From Arthrobotrys musiformis (Eukaryota; Ascomycota; Orbiliomycetes; Orbiliales; Orbiliaceae): DNA of 64,000 nucleotides. Both the position numbers and the translations under genes were made by a program. Below the pieces are notes generated by a model, which had not been told where the DNA came from, searched no databases, and saw only the letters and a list, made by a program, of their open reading frames with translations. Positions 1 to 12,300 of this stretch are shown in pieces. The first letter of the stretch is position 1. Each line of letters opens with the position of its first letter. The stretch lies in NCBI GenBank assembly GCA_036971715.1, contig JAVHJL010000009.1, positions 1,426,001 through 1,490,000 of the forward strand, given 5' to 3'.

Positions 1-268
1 ACCGCTACAAGATTGCCTTGGTTAGACACCGTCTACTATGATACTAGTAAGTCAACCGGAACCATTTCAAGTCTATTGTTAAACATCTGAACGTCCGCGC
101 TAATATTCTATTACAGAAATCGCTGGTGACATGTACTGGCAATACGCCGACTTTTTGTCTGATGGTCCATCACCTGACGACGGAAATGCCGTTTACTACG
201 GCACCCCAGAATATAAGCCGTTGGTTATCGACCATGCTGCTCGTATGGTCGCTAAACCCGTCGTTTAA
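1..268 (+). CDS. Endo-1,4-beta-mannanase (GH5_7-like), C-terminal part
   Basis: This is the 3' end of a gene whose start lies outside the window. Two exons can be read: 1-46 and 117-268, joined across a 70-bp intron (GTAAGT donor at 47, TTACAG acceptor ending at 116). The join restores a K codon and gives a tail containing GDMYWQYADFLSDG, then DDGNAVYYG and LVIDHAARM before the TAA at 266-268. Secreted fungal GH5 subfamily 7 mannanases end in the same order (GDMFWQ..D, a D-D-G turn, IYYG, LV..H), and these enzymes cleave beta-1,4-mannan in plant cell walls. The catalytic glutamates and the signal peptide are outside the window, so activity cannot be judged. Another GH5 cellulase-type enzyme is possible but less likely. 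Confidence 0.72.
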
Positions 269-1417
269 GCTACAACGATGCCTCAAAGGGAGCTGGTTTT
301 GTGGAATCTAGATGTATCACTACCGAAATTTGTACGATATGTGTAGTGTCTGATACCTGAATACTGAAATCCGAAAATTTAAAAGTTATGACGGCATATA
401 TATCCATTCGTGAAAACCTTCATTCGAGCATTTCCTATAGTTATGATTCTAGAAACAGTGGGCTAAATGCATATGTTCCATGGCAGTGCATCCATCGGAT
501 ATACTGCCGTGAATGTATGATTGCATGGGAGAATTCGGAATTACTTAGGGCTTCTCCTGATTCTCGTGACCAATTTCTTAAAGGTAATATAGTCTCAAAA
601 TTCAAGATTTGATCCCTGGATGTCATCCGGAATCGAATCCTTTCCCAAGAGCCGTGATGTGCATAACGTTATCAGTAGTCGTTCTCTCGGCCGTAGAGAA
701 GCTTCGAAGTTCCACAGCATGAAATTGGCGGTTTCCGCGGCCTCCGCCACTCTCACAACACGGTCGTGCGGGTGCGCTGCACCTACCGAATAGAAATGGC
801 AAGGCCAAGGCCCTTACCTTCGGCTGATTTGGATTTTGCAATAATGTCACAGCTAAGCTCCTCGGATTTAGAATCTTCTATGGGATTTAGTAAATTTTAA
901 TACTTTATTGAACCGAGCTCGAGCTCGAGCTGGCTCTGGGTAACTAAATTGAACGATCGTGATCATGATCATGACCGCAACCGTTGACCAAAACGCTAAC
1001 AATTGCAACATCAACGCAAATATCAAATATTGGCACAAAGATTGAATCAAGCTCTCGCACAGGCCCCAACAAGCAAATTAATCATAAAAATACCGGGAGC
1101 ATTAATTGTATCCTTATGCAAGTGAGATGCCTCGTTATTTCGAGGCACGAGGCCATTATGACTCTAGATTTCTATTTACCCAATCACCAATCCTGTCTAG
1201 ATCGGGCAAAATCGGGATTACCCTCTTTGCTAAGCCAATATCCAACAGAAGCATCGGCGAAAAATCCTCCGACAATATAAGATCTGACAACAGCTACCTC
1301 TCTGCGGCTCTGCTTACCAGTAAAAAAAACCAGCCTATTGGAAAAACTTAGTATATAATACAATGAAATCTCTTGGGCTTTCCCAGTTATTTGCATTCAC
1401 CAAGCCATCTCCCCAAG
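269..1417. other. Intergenic region, mannanase to P450
   Basis: About 1.15 kb between two genes on the same strand. The open frames here are short, have no recognisable motif and no convincing splice partners. A small (GAGCTC)-type repeat sits near 914-930. The only promoter-like element seen is a TATA stretch just before the P450, listed separately. Confidence 0.5.
1352..1360 (+). promoter_or_regulatory. TATA-like element upstream of the P450
   Basis: TATATAATA lies 58 bases before the P450 start codon at 1418, a plausible spacing for a fungal core promoter. An ATG at 1363 opens a 24-codon frame that overlaps the true start out of frame. It is so close to the TATA element that it is probably upstream of the transcript. 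Confidence 0.35.
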
Positions 1418-3165
1418 ATGGCATCCTCCTTCTCTAATATCATCTTGGGCGATTTGCCCCAGCAAATCCTCCAGCGAATACAATCGCTTTCTACGAGCGA
1501 ATTACTTCAATATGCCCTCGCCGTTGGTGGCGCTTCTGTTTTCTCATGTGTTTTCGTTTACATACCCGTGCGATTTATCTACCGAGTGTACTTTCATCCT
1601 CTGGCCAATATTCCCGGGCCGAAGTTCCAATTGATATCCACGTATTTCTCGCGGATATACTGGACTACGAAAGAAAACAAAGGGAGATTTTTGTTCGGAT
1701 TGGAAGACTGGCATAAAAAATATGGTATTGTCTTCTTTCTTTCTGATTGCTAGTTGTAGCATAGCTATGTAGCTTACCGGTGATATCTATGTTTCAGGAC
1801 CGATTGTTAGAACTGCGCCTAATATCATCCACTTCGTTGATATCGATGCCTACAATCAGTATGTATTAAAAACCCAGAAAATCCCCAGTAAAAATCATGT
1901 TGTGAACCTATTGAATTCTAACATTCTCATCTAGAATCTTCAAAGTGGCAACAAAGTTCCCTAAATCCGCCGAGTTATACACCAACCAGACAACCCAAGA
2001 CTCCCTCCTCAACATTGTAGATTTCCATGAGGCTCATCTTCGTCGCAGTGCGCTGCAACCATATTTTTCAAAACAATCGGTTAGGAAACTCGAACCTCTA
2101 ATCAATTCAAAGATCTCGAAGTTTCTTGACCGCCTTGGTGGTATGGAAACTATCAATATCAGCAGAGGATTTAGATGTCTGGCTTGCGACGTCATCACAA
2201 CATACTCCTACGAGCAGTGTTTCGAAGCTCTCGAAGATCGAAATTTCTCCCCAGACTGGCTTCTGGCGTTTGAGTCACTTCTTGATATTCCCCCTATTGC
2301 TGAGATATGCCCTCCCATCATGCTATTCTTGACTTGGTTTTTTGAAAAGCTGGATAGAGCTACAATCCGTAAGATTTCACCTAGTGTATCGGCGATTCTC
2401 GATTTCACGGATCAATGCCGTGCAGCTGTCATGAGGCAGAAGACACGATGGCACGCAGGGGAGACAGATATGGTTACAATCTTCGCACAATTATTCCAGG
2501 ACGATTTGAAGAGAGGAAGGAAAGCATCAACAGACAAAGAGCTGTCCGCCGATGCGGTACTAACCGTGTCCGCCGGAATGGATACTCTTGGGCACACCTT
2601 GACACTAGCAACATACTACCTCGTCAAAAACCCTGACGTCCAAGGCAAACTGCTTTCGGAACTAAAAACTGTAATGAAACATCCCAAAGACGACGTAAGC
2701 GAGGAAACACTGGAACATCTCCCATTCCTACAAGCATGCCTAAAGGAATCGCTCCGATTCTCGCATGGTGCTCCGGGGCCTCTGCCAAGAGACGTACCTG
2801 AGACTGGTGCAACCATCATGGGGGTTTTCTTACCCCCCGGTACAATTACTACAACTTCTCAATATTTTTACCATACCAATCCTGATGTATTCCCCGATCC
2901 GTTGAGATTTAACCCAGAGAGATGGTTGGTGGAGGACACAAGAGAGTTGGAGAAATATTTTATGCCATTCAGTCGAGGCACGAGGATTTGTATTGGGTTG
3001 AATTTGGCATGGGGGGAATTGTCATTGGCGTTGGCACGGTTAATCAGAAGATACGAGATCACCTTTTCGGACGAATTCAAAGAAGAGAATATGCAATGGA
3101 AAGCTATGTTCGTTCCGATCACAAAGGGGCCCTTGTTGGTTACAGTTAAGGAAAGGGAGGGGTGA
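1418..3165 (+). CDS. Cytochrome P450 monooxygenase
   Basis: Three exons (1418-1724, 1798-1858, 1935-3165) encode 532 residues, a normal P450 length. The N-terminus carries a hydrophobic segment (about residues 26-50) followed by a YFHPLANIPGP hinge, so the protein is probably anchored in the ER membrane. Diagnostic motifs are all present: the I-helix AGMDTLGHT (about 336-344), ExxR in KESLR (about 393-397), the PERW region (about 450) and the haem loop FSRGTRICIG with the ligand Cys near 475. The family uses O2 and electrons from a P450 reductase to hydroxylate or epoxidise substrates. The sequence resembles trichodiene-oxygenase-like and other secondary-metabolism P450s, but no synthase gene lies beside it, so the substrate is unknown. 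The splice junctions keep phase (G codon across intron 1, Q codon across intron 2). Confidence 0.93.
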
Positions 3166-3874
3166 TGTTTCAAAAGGAATCAGCGGGCCTGGTATGACGA
3201 ACTGCTCCAGGATGAGCAAGTAAGTATATGCAAGTTTGAAGATACAGTCATATTTACTTGATATTTCCCTTCTATCCCGTATATATAGTAGTTAGTCTCT
3301 TCTCTGTACAGATCTGTTAGCTTTACCAAGCATCGCAACTTTAATGTTTGTACACTACTATTTAGTGTGTAAATATATACTCTCACATTCATTAGACCAA
3401 TTGATCATCTACGTGTACAGGAACAGCCTCAAGGCGTCAGAATTGCAATTGCGTAATATTGAAGTTGGGATACAAAGTAGCTTTGTGGATTGGCCCACGC
3501 ATGGGATGAGAGCCTCGATCCGAACTGAATACGTGTAGCTATTTGGAGGAAGTATAGTTAGCCCGGGATTGTGCAATTTAATTGTGGTAATATTAATTGA
3601 TAAATGTTAAATGCGGCCTCAAATATTTGCTCCACAGTTAATAAGTGCGGCATCAAGTTGTGGAATTCTGAGCTACGCAATTCAAGATACATTTGTATCT
3701 ACTACCCCCATAAGCACCAGCTTCAACTAAGCTCGGCCGGGTTAACTTCGGATATCGGATGGATGACGTCAGGATTCCTGACTGTGTGTAAGATCGCAAC
3801 ATCCAACACAAGAGGTCGGTTGTTTTTGCGGAGACGCTTTTGATTCATGCCACGTCTGCCATCCAGATCGATTC
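3166..3874. other. Intergenic region, P450 to 2EXR gene
   Basis: About 0.7 kb. It holds only short frames without motifs, so nothing can be named beyond the 3' flank of the P450 and the 5' flank of the next gene. Confidence 0.5.
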
Positions 3875-5227
3875 ATGGTCGATTCCAGCCACTGGCCACC
3901 CCATACTAACTCGGAGATAATGGATGCAATCCTAAGGCTCACCCATTTTATACGAATTTTTATTGGAAACCCATTTTTTATTTTAATTATTACTTTACTT
4001 AGCCTGCGTTACTACTTCGACAGGGAGCGGTTGGAATTTCGGGTTCCATTCAGTAACATTTTTAACACTGCAAGGAAGCCCTTCATGAGTCCGAGGGCAT
4101 TTCCGTTCCTTTCACTCCCCAGAGAGCTTCGAGACGAAATATACACATACCTTCTTGTCTTTGATAGCGAGCCCCTCGCCCTTGAGTCACTCGAGGCTTT
4201 CGGGAAGGGCCCGTCGGCTTATACTCCATTTGGCGAATGGAGACGCCGTATGCACCCAATACTCGCACAGGTTTCCATAGATCTTTCACTATTTAGGGTC
4301 AGCCGCCAGGTACATCAGGAGGCTTCGGAAATTTTCTTCAGGAGAAATGTATTCCCGATTAAGATCTTGGTCGGTGGAGAGCAAATCATCGAAGGCGCTA
4401 GGGTTTTGGACTATTGTGCTAGCTCTCGGTATATGGCGCCTTGGGAGGATATAACTTATTCGAGTTCTGAGCTCAAACCGTACGTGAAGCTCTCTACCGT
4501 TTATACCTGGCACCCCGCACAAGTTTAATTTTACGGAATATATAGTGCTGGGGAGCTCGGTATGAAAGATCACCCTCCCTACGGGCAGTACCTAGCCACA
4601 TATCTAGAGGATCATGATAGTGAAGTCAATCTTGCACAATGCTACCGCCATTTGATCCGAAAAATCCGCATCGAAATTATCGATTCAGATTTCGTGAGGT
4701 ACTCATCCGGCCCACCGGAGCGTGCCACCGGACTTACAATCTCCAATATGGATATCCGGACGTATCTTATGCCTTTTGCGCTCCGCCTCAAACCTTTACT
4801 GGAAGATAAGACCGATGAATTACACATCGACCTTAGGATTTCGAGCTCCGTTCTCGACAATCTTGTCGATTCTAACCCCGCTAATTGGGCAGATCTTGCA
4901 AGCCTCAACCCCCTACCCCCCGCCGCCACAAGTTTATACCAGCAAATGGTTAAACTCGGCGGTCCGTTTCTCTGGCTCAATCCTGCGCGGGTCCGGATTA
5001 GAACGCCGTTAGAACTCAGTCCCGGGTTCGCTCAAATACAAGAATCTATCGCGGGAACTATACAAGATTGCATGCAGGCTATCAACGATCCTGAGGCTTC
5101 GGAGAGGATTTTCAGACCAGTGAAGCTGCGGGAGGGTTGTCGATTTGGGAAGAGTGGGGGCGTGCTGAGGGTTTATCATCTAAAACCGGTACCTGGTACC
5201 GGTGAATTTTTACCCTCTGATGGCTAA
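3875..5227 (+). CDS. 2EXR/F-box-like domain protein with N-terminal membrane anchor
   Basis: Two exons (3875-4479, 4546-5227) with a 66-bp intron (GTACGT donor, TATAG acceptor) encode 428 residues. Without that intron the frame meets a TAA at 4526-4528, and splicing restores it exactly. The core motif is LSLPRELRDEIYTYLL (about residues 76-91), which matches the 2EXR class of fungal proteins: a short F-box-like helix pair followed by a long poorly conserved region. Partners and function of these proteins are mostly unknown. A second ATG at 3920 would put a hydrophobic stretch (IGNPFFILIITLLSL) near the very N-terminus as a signal anchor, and could be the real start. Few members of this class have a membrane segment ahead of the motif, which is a mild oddity. 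Confidence 0.75.
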
Positions 5228-5825
5228 AGACAATATTCACGAGCAAGATCTATACTAGTTATGCTGTAGATATATAAACGAGCCTGGGCAGTGGAAATTA
5301 AAATTATATAGTTCTATTTATCAGTTGAATCCATTCGGGTTGGCGTCTTTGGTCAAGCAGTGCGAAAATGCAACAAGAGGCCCGTGTTGCTACGCTAAGG
5401 CAGGCGAGCTCATACCCAATCCTAGCTCTACGAAACGGCAAGTGCTCGCGCCCTAGGCTACTCTTGAACTATATGGATCTACCTGCGAAAATTCGTTAAA
5501 AAGATTATGCGAAGGGTTTGTTTCACGGGTATGTGGGTTGCCATAAGCTGGCCATGGCGCTTGCAATTTCATATTCGAACCTCGTCTCGATAACATCCCC
5601 AAAAAACTGGTTTGAACCTTTATTTTAAAAGCCCGAAGCTCTTGAGATTTTGTTTTGTTTATTATCCCGATATTTTATGGGGATCTTATTAAGTAAGATT
5701 TTAAAATATTTACAGATATAATATCCCGATTTTCCATATATACTATACATATTCTGTCGTATAAGACTAGATATTAAACGTATTTTGAAGAAAGCGTTAC
5801 AACCCATCCCGGGCGACCACTTTCG
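5228..5825. other. Intergenic region between convergent genes
   Basis: About 0.6 kb shared by the 3' flanks of the 2EXR gene (+) and the ATPase (-). It becomes AT-rich from about 5620. No gene is seen. Confidence 0.5.
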
Positions 5826-8800
5826 TTACCAAGAGATCCTCGCAAGGAACCCATCGGGATTCTTCCTAACGGAATATTTCCTAGCCTCATCTACCATCAA
5901 GATAAAGAATCCAAAGGCAACAGGGAGGAACCAGTGTTCTACCGGAACATCTCCGGTGCCAAGCACTTTTCTGAGAGGTGGGGTATAGTTGAAGAAGAAG
6001 GCTACAAGCAAGGCGAACACCATGGCTGGAAATAGCCAGATGTTTTGGGTTTCCTTGTTGAAGAGTGGAGGGTGTTGGAAGATACTGAGTCGACGGGTAC
6101 GGATGGCCATGAGGACGAAGAATTGCCTTTTTTGAATGTTAGTCAACTGATTTTATGGTTCAGTGGTGTATAAATTGGATGAGCTTACATAACGACCAAA
6201 TTAACGAAATAGATGGAAGAAGCTTCAGCAAGCCTGTCGATGACATAGTCTGGGTCTAATCCCGGGACGGGGTTACCGAATCCGAACCAAAGGGCGCTGA
6301 ATGGAATTCCCTTGCGTTGTAGATACCAAAACGCCATGGCGAAACTGGTGAATGTTTCAGTGAGACCGATAAGACCGTAGGCCTGTAATAAGAGTTTCCA
6401 ATCCACCAATTTGTCCTTCTTAAGATCTCTTGGGGGTCTCAAAAGAACGTCGGCTTCGGGTGCTTCGTAGGCGAGAGTGATGGCGGCGGCACAATCGGTA
6501 CCACAGCAAATAATGATCATGAGGAAACTGCTAAGGATTTGCGGAATGCCGAAAATGACAGAGGTCATAACGGGCCAGAATTCGGAGAAGGAACCAGCGG
6601 GGAGGAGGTAGATGATGGTCTTCTTGAGGTTGTCGAAGACAACACGACCATATCTAACGGCGACGACGATTGCGGAGAAGTTCTCCAAGAGAACCATATC
6701 GGCGGCTTCGATAGCGATATCGCTTCCGCTACCCATCGCAATACCAATGTTAGCCTTTTTAAGAGCCGCAGCGTCATTGACACCATCACCTAAGTCTTAT
6801 TAGCATTCTTGATTTCCTTTTAAGAGTAAGAGCTGAAGGGCTTACCTGTCATAGCAACAATGTTCTTCTCGTTCTGAAACTCTTGAACGATACGAATCTT
6901 CTGCTCAGGGGTGGTACGAGCGAATACAATCTCATCATATTTGCAAAGATCCCTCCATTGTGCCTCATTCATTTCTTGTAGCTCAGGACCACTTAGAACG
7001 ATAGCCCTCAGACTACTAGATGACTCATCCTGTGTAGTTCGGAAACCGCCCTTTTCAGAATCCACCAAAGCGATTGCCTGTCTGCTTAAGTTATCGTATC
7101 CCTCAACTCGGTTATCGTCGACAGTGATAATACCGATCTCACGAGCAATAGCTTGGGCAGTGAGTTTAAAGTCACCAGTAACCATAAAGATTCTGATACC
7201 GGCTCCGCGAAGTGTGCTGACGACATATGGGATATCATCTCGAGGAGGATCTACGATCCCAACGAGCCCCACGAGACATAAGGCGGACGAAGCATGTTCG
7301 AGAACTTCGGGTTCAATAGCATTGCTGTCCATAGAGGCTTTGAGATCTCCCCTCTTAATAATTTTCCGAGCCAGTAGGATAACCCGTTTACCCTCTCGGG
7401 ACCAAGCATCCTTTATCGTTTCGACAGATTGTAAAGCGGATCTGTCAAGAGCGCGTGTGGAGCCGTCGGAGGTAGTATAGTAGTGGCATCTCGGGAGAAG
7501 GACATCGGGAGCACCTTTGATGAATAAAACCAAGTCGTCCATGGCCAATTTGCTAGCTTCTCCAGCAGGCAAAGAGGTAGAGATAGTAGATTGCTCAACG
7601 ACTGACATGAGACGGATCATAAATTTGTTTGTTGAGTTGAAAGCGAGCTCATAGTCCTTCCTCCAGGCGTTTCGAAGTTCCTGAACTGGGCCGAGGGTCT
7701 CTGAGAAGCGTAGTACTGCCTGGTCGGTAGCGTCGCCATGAATTTTTCGTTGGTGAATGGGGAGGTGCATCGACGCTGCGTCAAACTCTCCGGCATTGCA
7801 AAGACCGGCAATGGTTCTCAGTTGGCTTAAAGCGTTACCGGGGACGGTTGCAATGCCATCGGCAGTCCTTTTTTCTTCTCTGATCATTTCGGCGACGGCC
7901 TGGTCCGCGGGGATCTTCTCACCCCCAACAGAGCATTCAGTAACAAACATTTGGTTCTTGGTAAGAGTTCCAGTCTTGTCTGAGCAAATGACAGAGACGG
8001 CGCCAAGGGTCTCGACCGTCTTCAGACTCTTGCACAGAATCTTATTCTGTCGCATGATATTTGAAATGATAGATGCGCAGGCAACCACAGCGATTGGGAG
8101 ACCTTCGGGAACGAAAGCAATGGCCACGCTGACGATGTCGACAATGAGTACTGGGACACTGATCCAACCTGGATGGTCCTTCCGAAGCCATCCAGCCCAA
8201 AGCCCGATAACAATGGCATTCGAGACAAGCATGAGACAAATAATTATACCGACGAATCTCAGAATCTCTTTCTGCAGAGTGGTCCGCTCTGTGTTTGGAG
8301 CTGCCGCAAGAGCTGCAATACGACCAAAGATGGTTCTAGGGCCAGTTGCGACACAGACCGCCAAACAGCTGCCAGAAACGCAGTGGGTACCTTGAAGACC
8401 AATATTGCGGGTTTCAAGTTGATTCCTGTCAGTGCACTCAAGAGTGGCTGGAATAGGTACAGATTCACCTGCAACCAATATATTAGTATTTAATTCTACT
8501 ATTCATGCATAGGAAGAGGTATATCAAAACATACCAGTGAGGACTGAACGATCAAATTTGGCGTCAGAAGAAACCTCAACGAAACGCACATCAGCGGGTA
8601 GCTTTGCTCCAGCTTTAATATAAACAACGTCGCCGGGGACTAGCTCCGTAGCTGATATTGTCAACTGCGTACCATTACGCTTAACAAGACAGTCATCTGG
8701 GATCATATTGGTGATCGAAGCCATGACCCGACTTGTGGAGAAGTCGGCCCAAAAGTTCATGAACGCCTGAGCAATGAAAACGACAAATATGACAATAGCA

Positions 8801-9378
8801 AGAGCTAAATTGGCGGTAGCGGGAGGACGACCCAGAGGTTCGTAGCAAACAGCGACCAAGATAGCACCAACAAGAAGAATGAGACCGAAACCTCCAAAGA
8901 AGTAACCGAATATCTTTCGAGCCCACCGAGAAGGTGGTTTCGAGGGCATATTAGGTCCATATTCCTTTAGCTTCCGATGAACCTGGTCCGTGGAAAGACC
9001 TTGCTCAATCGAAGTCGAGAAACGACGAAGGAGTTCATTGTTGCTTATTGTATGAGAATCGGATTCCGCGATCTCTGCTGCAGTCTTTTTACCCTTCTTA
9101 TCTTTTCGGGCAACCTTTTGGGGAAGATGGTATTCCTGTCTGGTATCATCGACAGCGACGGAAACGCTACGATACTCGATGGGTAGAGCGACAGAGGGGT
9201 CAACAGATCTTCTGCCTATAGACCCCGTCAACGAGATATTAGAAAGCTGAGGCCCCAGACGAGAGCCTTGGCCACTACTCTCTGCTTCCGAGAAGTAGAT
9301 TCTGCGGGCAGCAGCCAACTTCTCCTCGTCGATGTCCTCGCTAGCACGCTCGGACTCGAACGTACGACGGGTACTCAT
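5826..9378 (-). CDS. P-type ATPase, subfamily IIC (Na+/K+-ATPase alpha-like)
   Basis: Four exons on the minus strand (9378-8535, 8468-6846, 6789-6189, 6126-5826) encode 1122 residues. All introns keep phase, and the first splits the LTG-ES actuator motif correctly. Visible landmarks are the N-terminal cation-ATPase domain, LTGES, the M4 sequence FVPEGLPIAV, the phosphorylation motif SDKTGTLTKNQ, the nucleotide-domain KGAPDVLLPRC, and MTGDGVND across intron 2. The M6 stretch GTDCAAAITLAYE with EADVLLRPPR after it is typical of the IIC group rather than of Ca2+ (IIA) or ENA (IID) pumps. The protein ends ARISW. Such pumps sit in a membrane and exchange cations; in animals they need a beta subunit, which fungi lack. 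Ion specificity in this fungus is inferred only by family. The first 90 residues are polar and probably regulatory. Confidence 0.93.
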
Positions 9379-12300
9379 CGCGCCCAAAAAGAATATAGAA
9401 AAATCGCGACAGTCAGGCGGAGAATTTCGATATACTGGTGTCCAAAGTGACGCTTTCCAGTTCCCAAAATTGTGGGAAGCCCGCAGGCTTTTAAAGCCCG
9501 CATGCAAGTACCCGTAACATCACCGCCTCCAAACCATTAATAATAGCAGGAAACCTCAGCTATTAGCGGAGAGAGTCTCGGTTGTTGCAGTGAATTCTAG
9601 GTTCTGCCCGCCTGCAAAAGCCAAAATGAATCGAGGGTGGGATATCCCACACGAATTCGAGAGACATGGCCATGGCAATGTCACCAACACAAGTTGCTGC
9701 AATGTGGTGTTTGGGACCCATCTGCGGAAATGGACAGTGCCATGCGAGCAAACTGAAGCGGCCGCATGCAGATGCCAGAAAAGTCTAACAATGACAGTTC
9801 GCCCAGTCCGACGCCACGGGCTGTATAATTGGGTGGCAGAAAGGCGGTTTGTGGTAACAATCGACCAAAAGTAAACTAACGGTGAGTTTTTGCCTTCTGC
9901 ATTGCGTTCCCATATCGATAATCCCTCATACAGTTGCGGTCAGGTCGAGGCACCTCATGGGCCCCACCCAGGCCGAGTTAACGTTTTTCGAGGGCAGCGT
10001 ACCCCTGACCAGCGCGGAAATTGAGAGCTCGTCACTGGCTGAGGGACGATTAAGCTTTGTGTAAACGAGTTTGTGTGCTGCCACAGTCCACTAGGGGTTC
10101 TGGAACCCCAGATGTCCCAGCATGCCCTAAGCACGCTGATATCATAAACGACCTCGACAGCTCGTTATTTGTGCTAAATGCGTCAAGAAATCTGGAGAAG
10201 TCGTATGAGACTCGATCTTTTTCGTGAGAATTCAGAATGGCTGATTTGGACACAAAGGGCCGGACGGGACCTCGGAGGGTGCGAAATTGGAGGAACCGCT
10301 CCTGTCACCAGACCGCTCGCAATCAGGGCTAGTGTGGCCGGCCTCGTAATTGCCCTCCGTTGCATTGGCGTCTTGCATCGCCATCATCGACCGGATTAAC
10401 TGCTTATGTCTGGCTCCTGTGGAGCTGAAAATGAGGTTGGGAAGCTTGTTGTTGTATGAGTGAATTTTGCTATAGGCGCGACAAAATCTCAATTTCTGAT
10501 ATCAAACTATCACGATTTCCCGCTAGTCTTGCTCCATGAAACATGAACAACCACATTATAAGTTAAGGCGAGCACCAGCAGCTATGACGACACTCTACGA
10601 GCTTGCTGCGCCTCGTTAGCTTTTATTATCCCTGTCACTGATCAGGAACATCGAAATCCCAGCACGTTTTATACAAACCTTCTCCATGGAAAGGCCCATG
10701 GCATGTATCTCGCTAATGGCCGACTGTAGGTTTTATCGAATGCAACCCGACGGAGCTGCACAAGCTAAGCACATGCCAGTCAGCACGTACATGATGATGG
10801 ACCCTGAAAAGCAAAAAGCTTCCATTGGGAAGCTCCTCGTTCTGTAGCATCAGATTGGCCAGATGCTGGATCCGGATGGTACACCACCTCTTCTCCGGCC
10901 AATGCAAGGAAATACCGAAAGTTTTCCTCGAGCTCTGCAGATTTACCTCCCTCATATCGGCTAGCTACTATATTGCGAAAAGGATGAGAGAAAATGCTTA
11001 CCCGGCTAGTGCGCTTAATGTTTCGTGGCATTGATCACTCATAAGAGTTTTCCCGAAGTTTCACCCCACAGCCGGGGATTTCGATTATCAAATTTCTCTT
11101 AGGACCAGGATTTTGGTATTCTTTATCTTTTACATAAAACTTGCATGAGCCACATTCGACGCAAAGAGGCCCACTCTGAGGCGAAGGCGGGGAAGCGGAC
11201 AACGGTAGCAGCAGCAAGGATTGCCAATGCATTACATATATCTCGCTTTAGATTCCAGATTTTTTATAACCCCTCTCAAGACAAACGTAGATGCAATTTC
11301 CGTCCTCCAATTGGAACTATAGTTTCAGCCCAAAGAAAGTCTGATATTTCTATATACATTTTTATATTCCTGGACCAAAAACCATGTCAGAAGATAGCAC
11401 GACTAGGCCACCCTCTGACGTCCCCTCCATTTTGGCGCGGCTAACAAGGATAAAAAAACACAGGCTGGGATGGAAAAGAAGGATATATCCCCGATTTCAC
11501 ATGTAGTCTGAAACCTACTCAGTTAGCCGAATGTCTAACGAGTTTGCTAGTGGCAGTATACCCGGTGTTCAATCTACGTAAGTTACGAACCGTTGAAGTA
11601 TGGTCACACGCACCGTCTCACCCCACGAAAATTTAGTAAGACATACCTAATAAAATCGTCGACTAGCTCTCGAGTCGTAATTCAGCAGTTTGTCAGCTTT
11701 ATTTTTGGCAGTAGAGATATAAAAATTTTCCCTTTCCAACGAGGGAATTTTGCTAGCGTAGCTTGTTTGCGGACAGGTAGATGACGGGGAGACCCTATTT
11801 TTGAACAGAAGATCGGATGAGTTAAGCTAGATATTATAGGTGGAATGAATTCATGAAACGTTTTTTTAGGGGAATTGATTATGAGGCTGAAATCCAAGGC
11901 TCTCCTAACAACAATCCAAAAGAAAAAATGTTGGGTCTTGGGAAACTTTTCGAAAGGGAGGAGTGCCGTACTTCGGGGAAGATCCCAAATGCCCTCAGCA
12001 TATCCAGGCTGCCGGAATTTTGGCAGATTTGGTCGGAATCAAGCTGATCATGAGGCTGGCTGGTACCATGGTGGGGATGATGTATCGATATTAAGGCCCC
12101 TAGATTGCATTGCATGTGTGAATAATCATAAGCGTGGGCCAATTGCAGCGCTGGCTACCTGCCTAGTCCTCAATTCTGCCCTCGCGTCAAATTTCCACGT
12201 TAGAAAACACTTCAAATCAGGGTTTTGTTGGAAGATCTGGGCCGTGGGCCCGGGTTGATAACGCTTTTGCTCATGAATAGAATTACTTGACAAGTATGCT

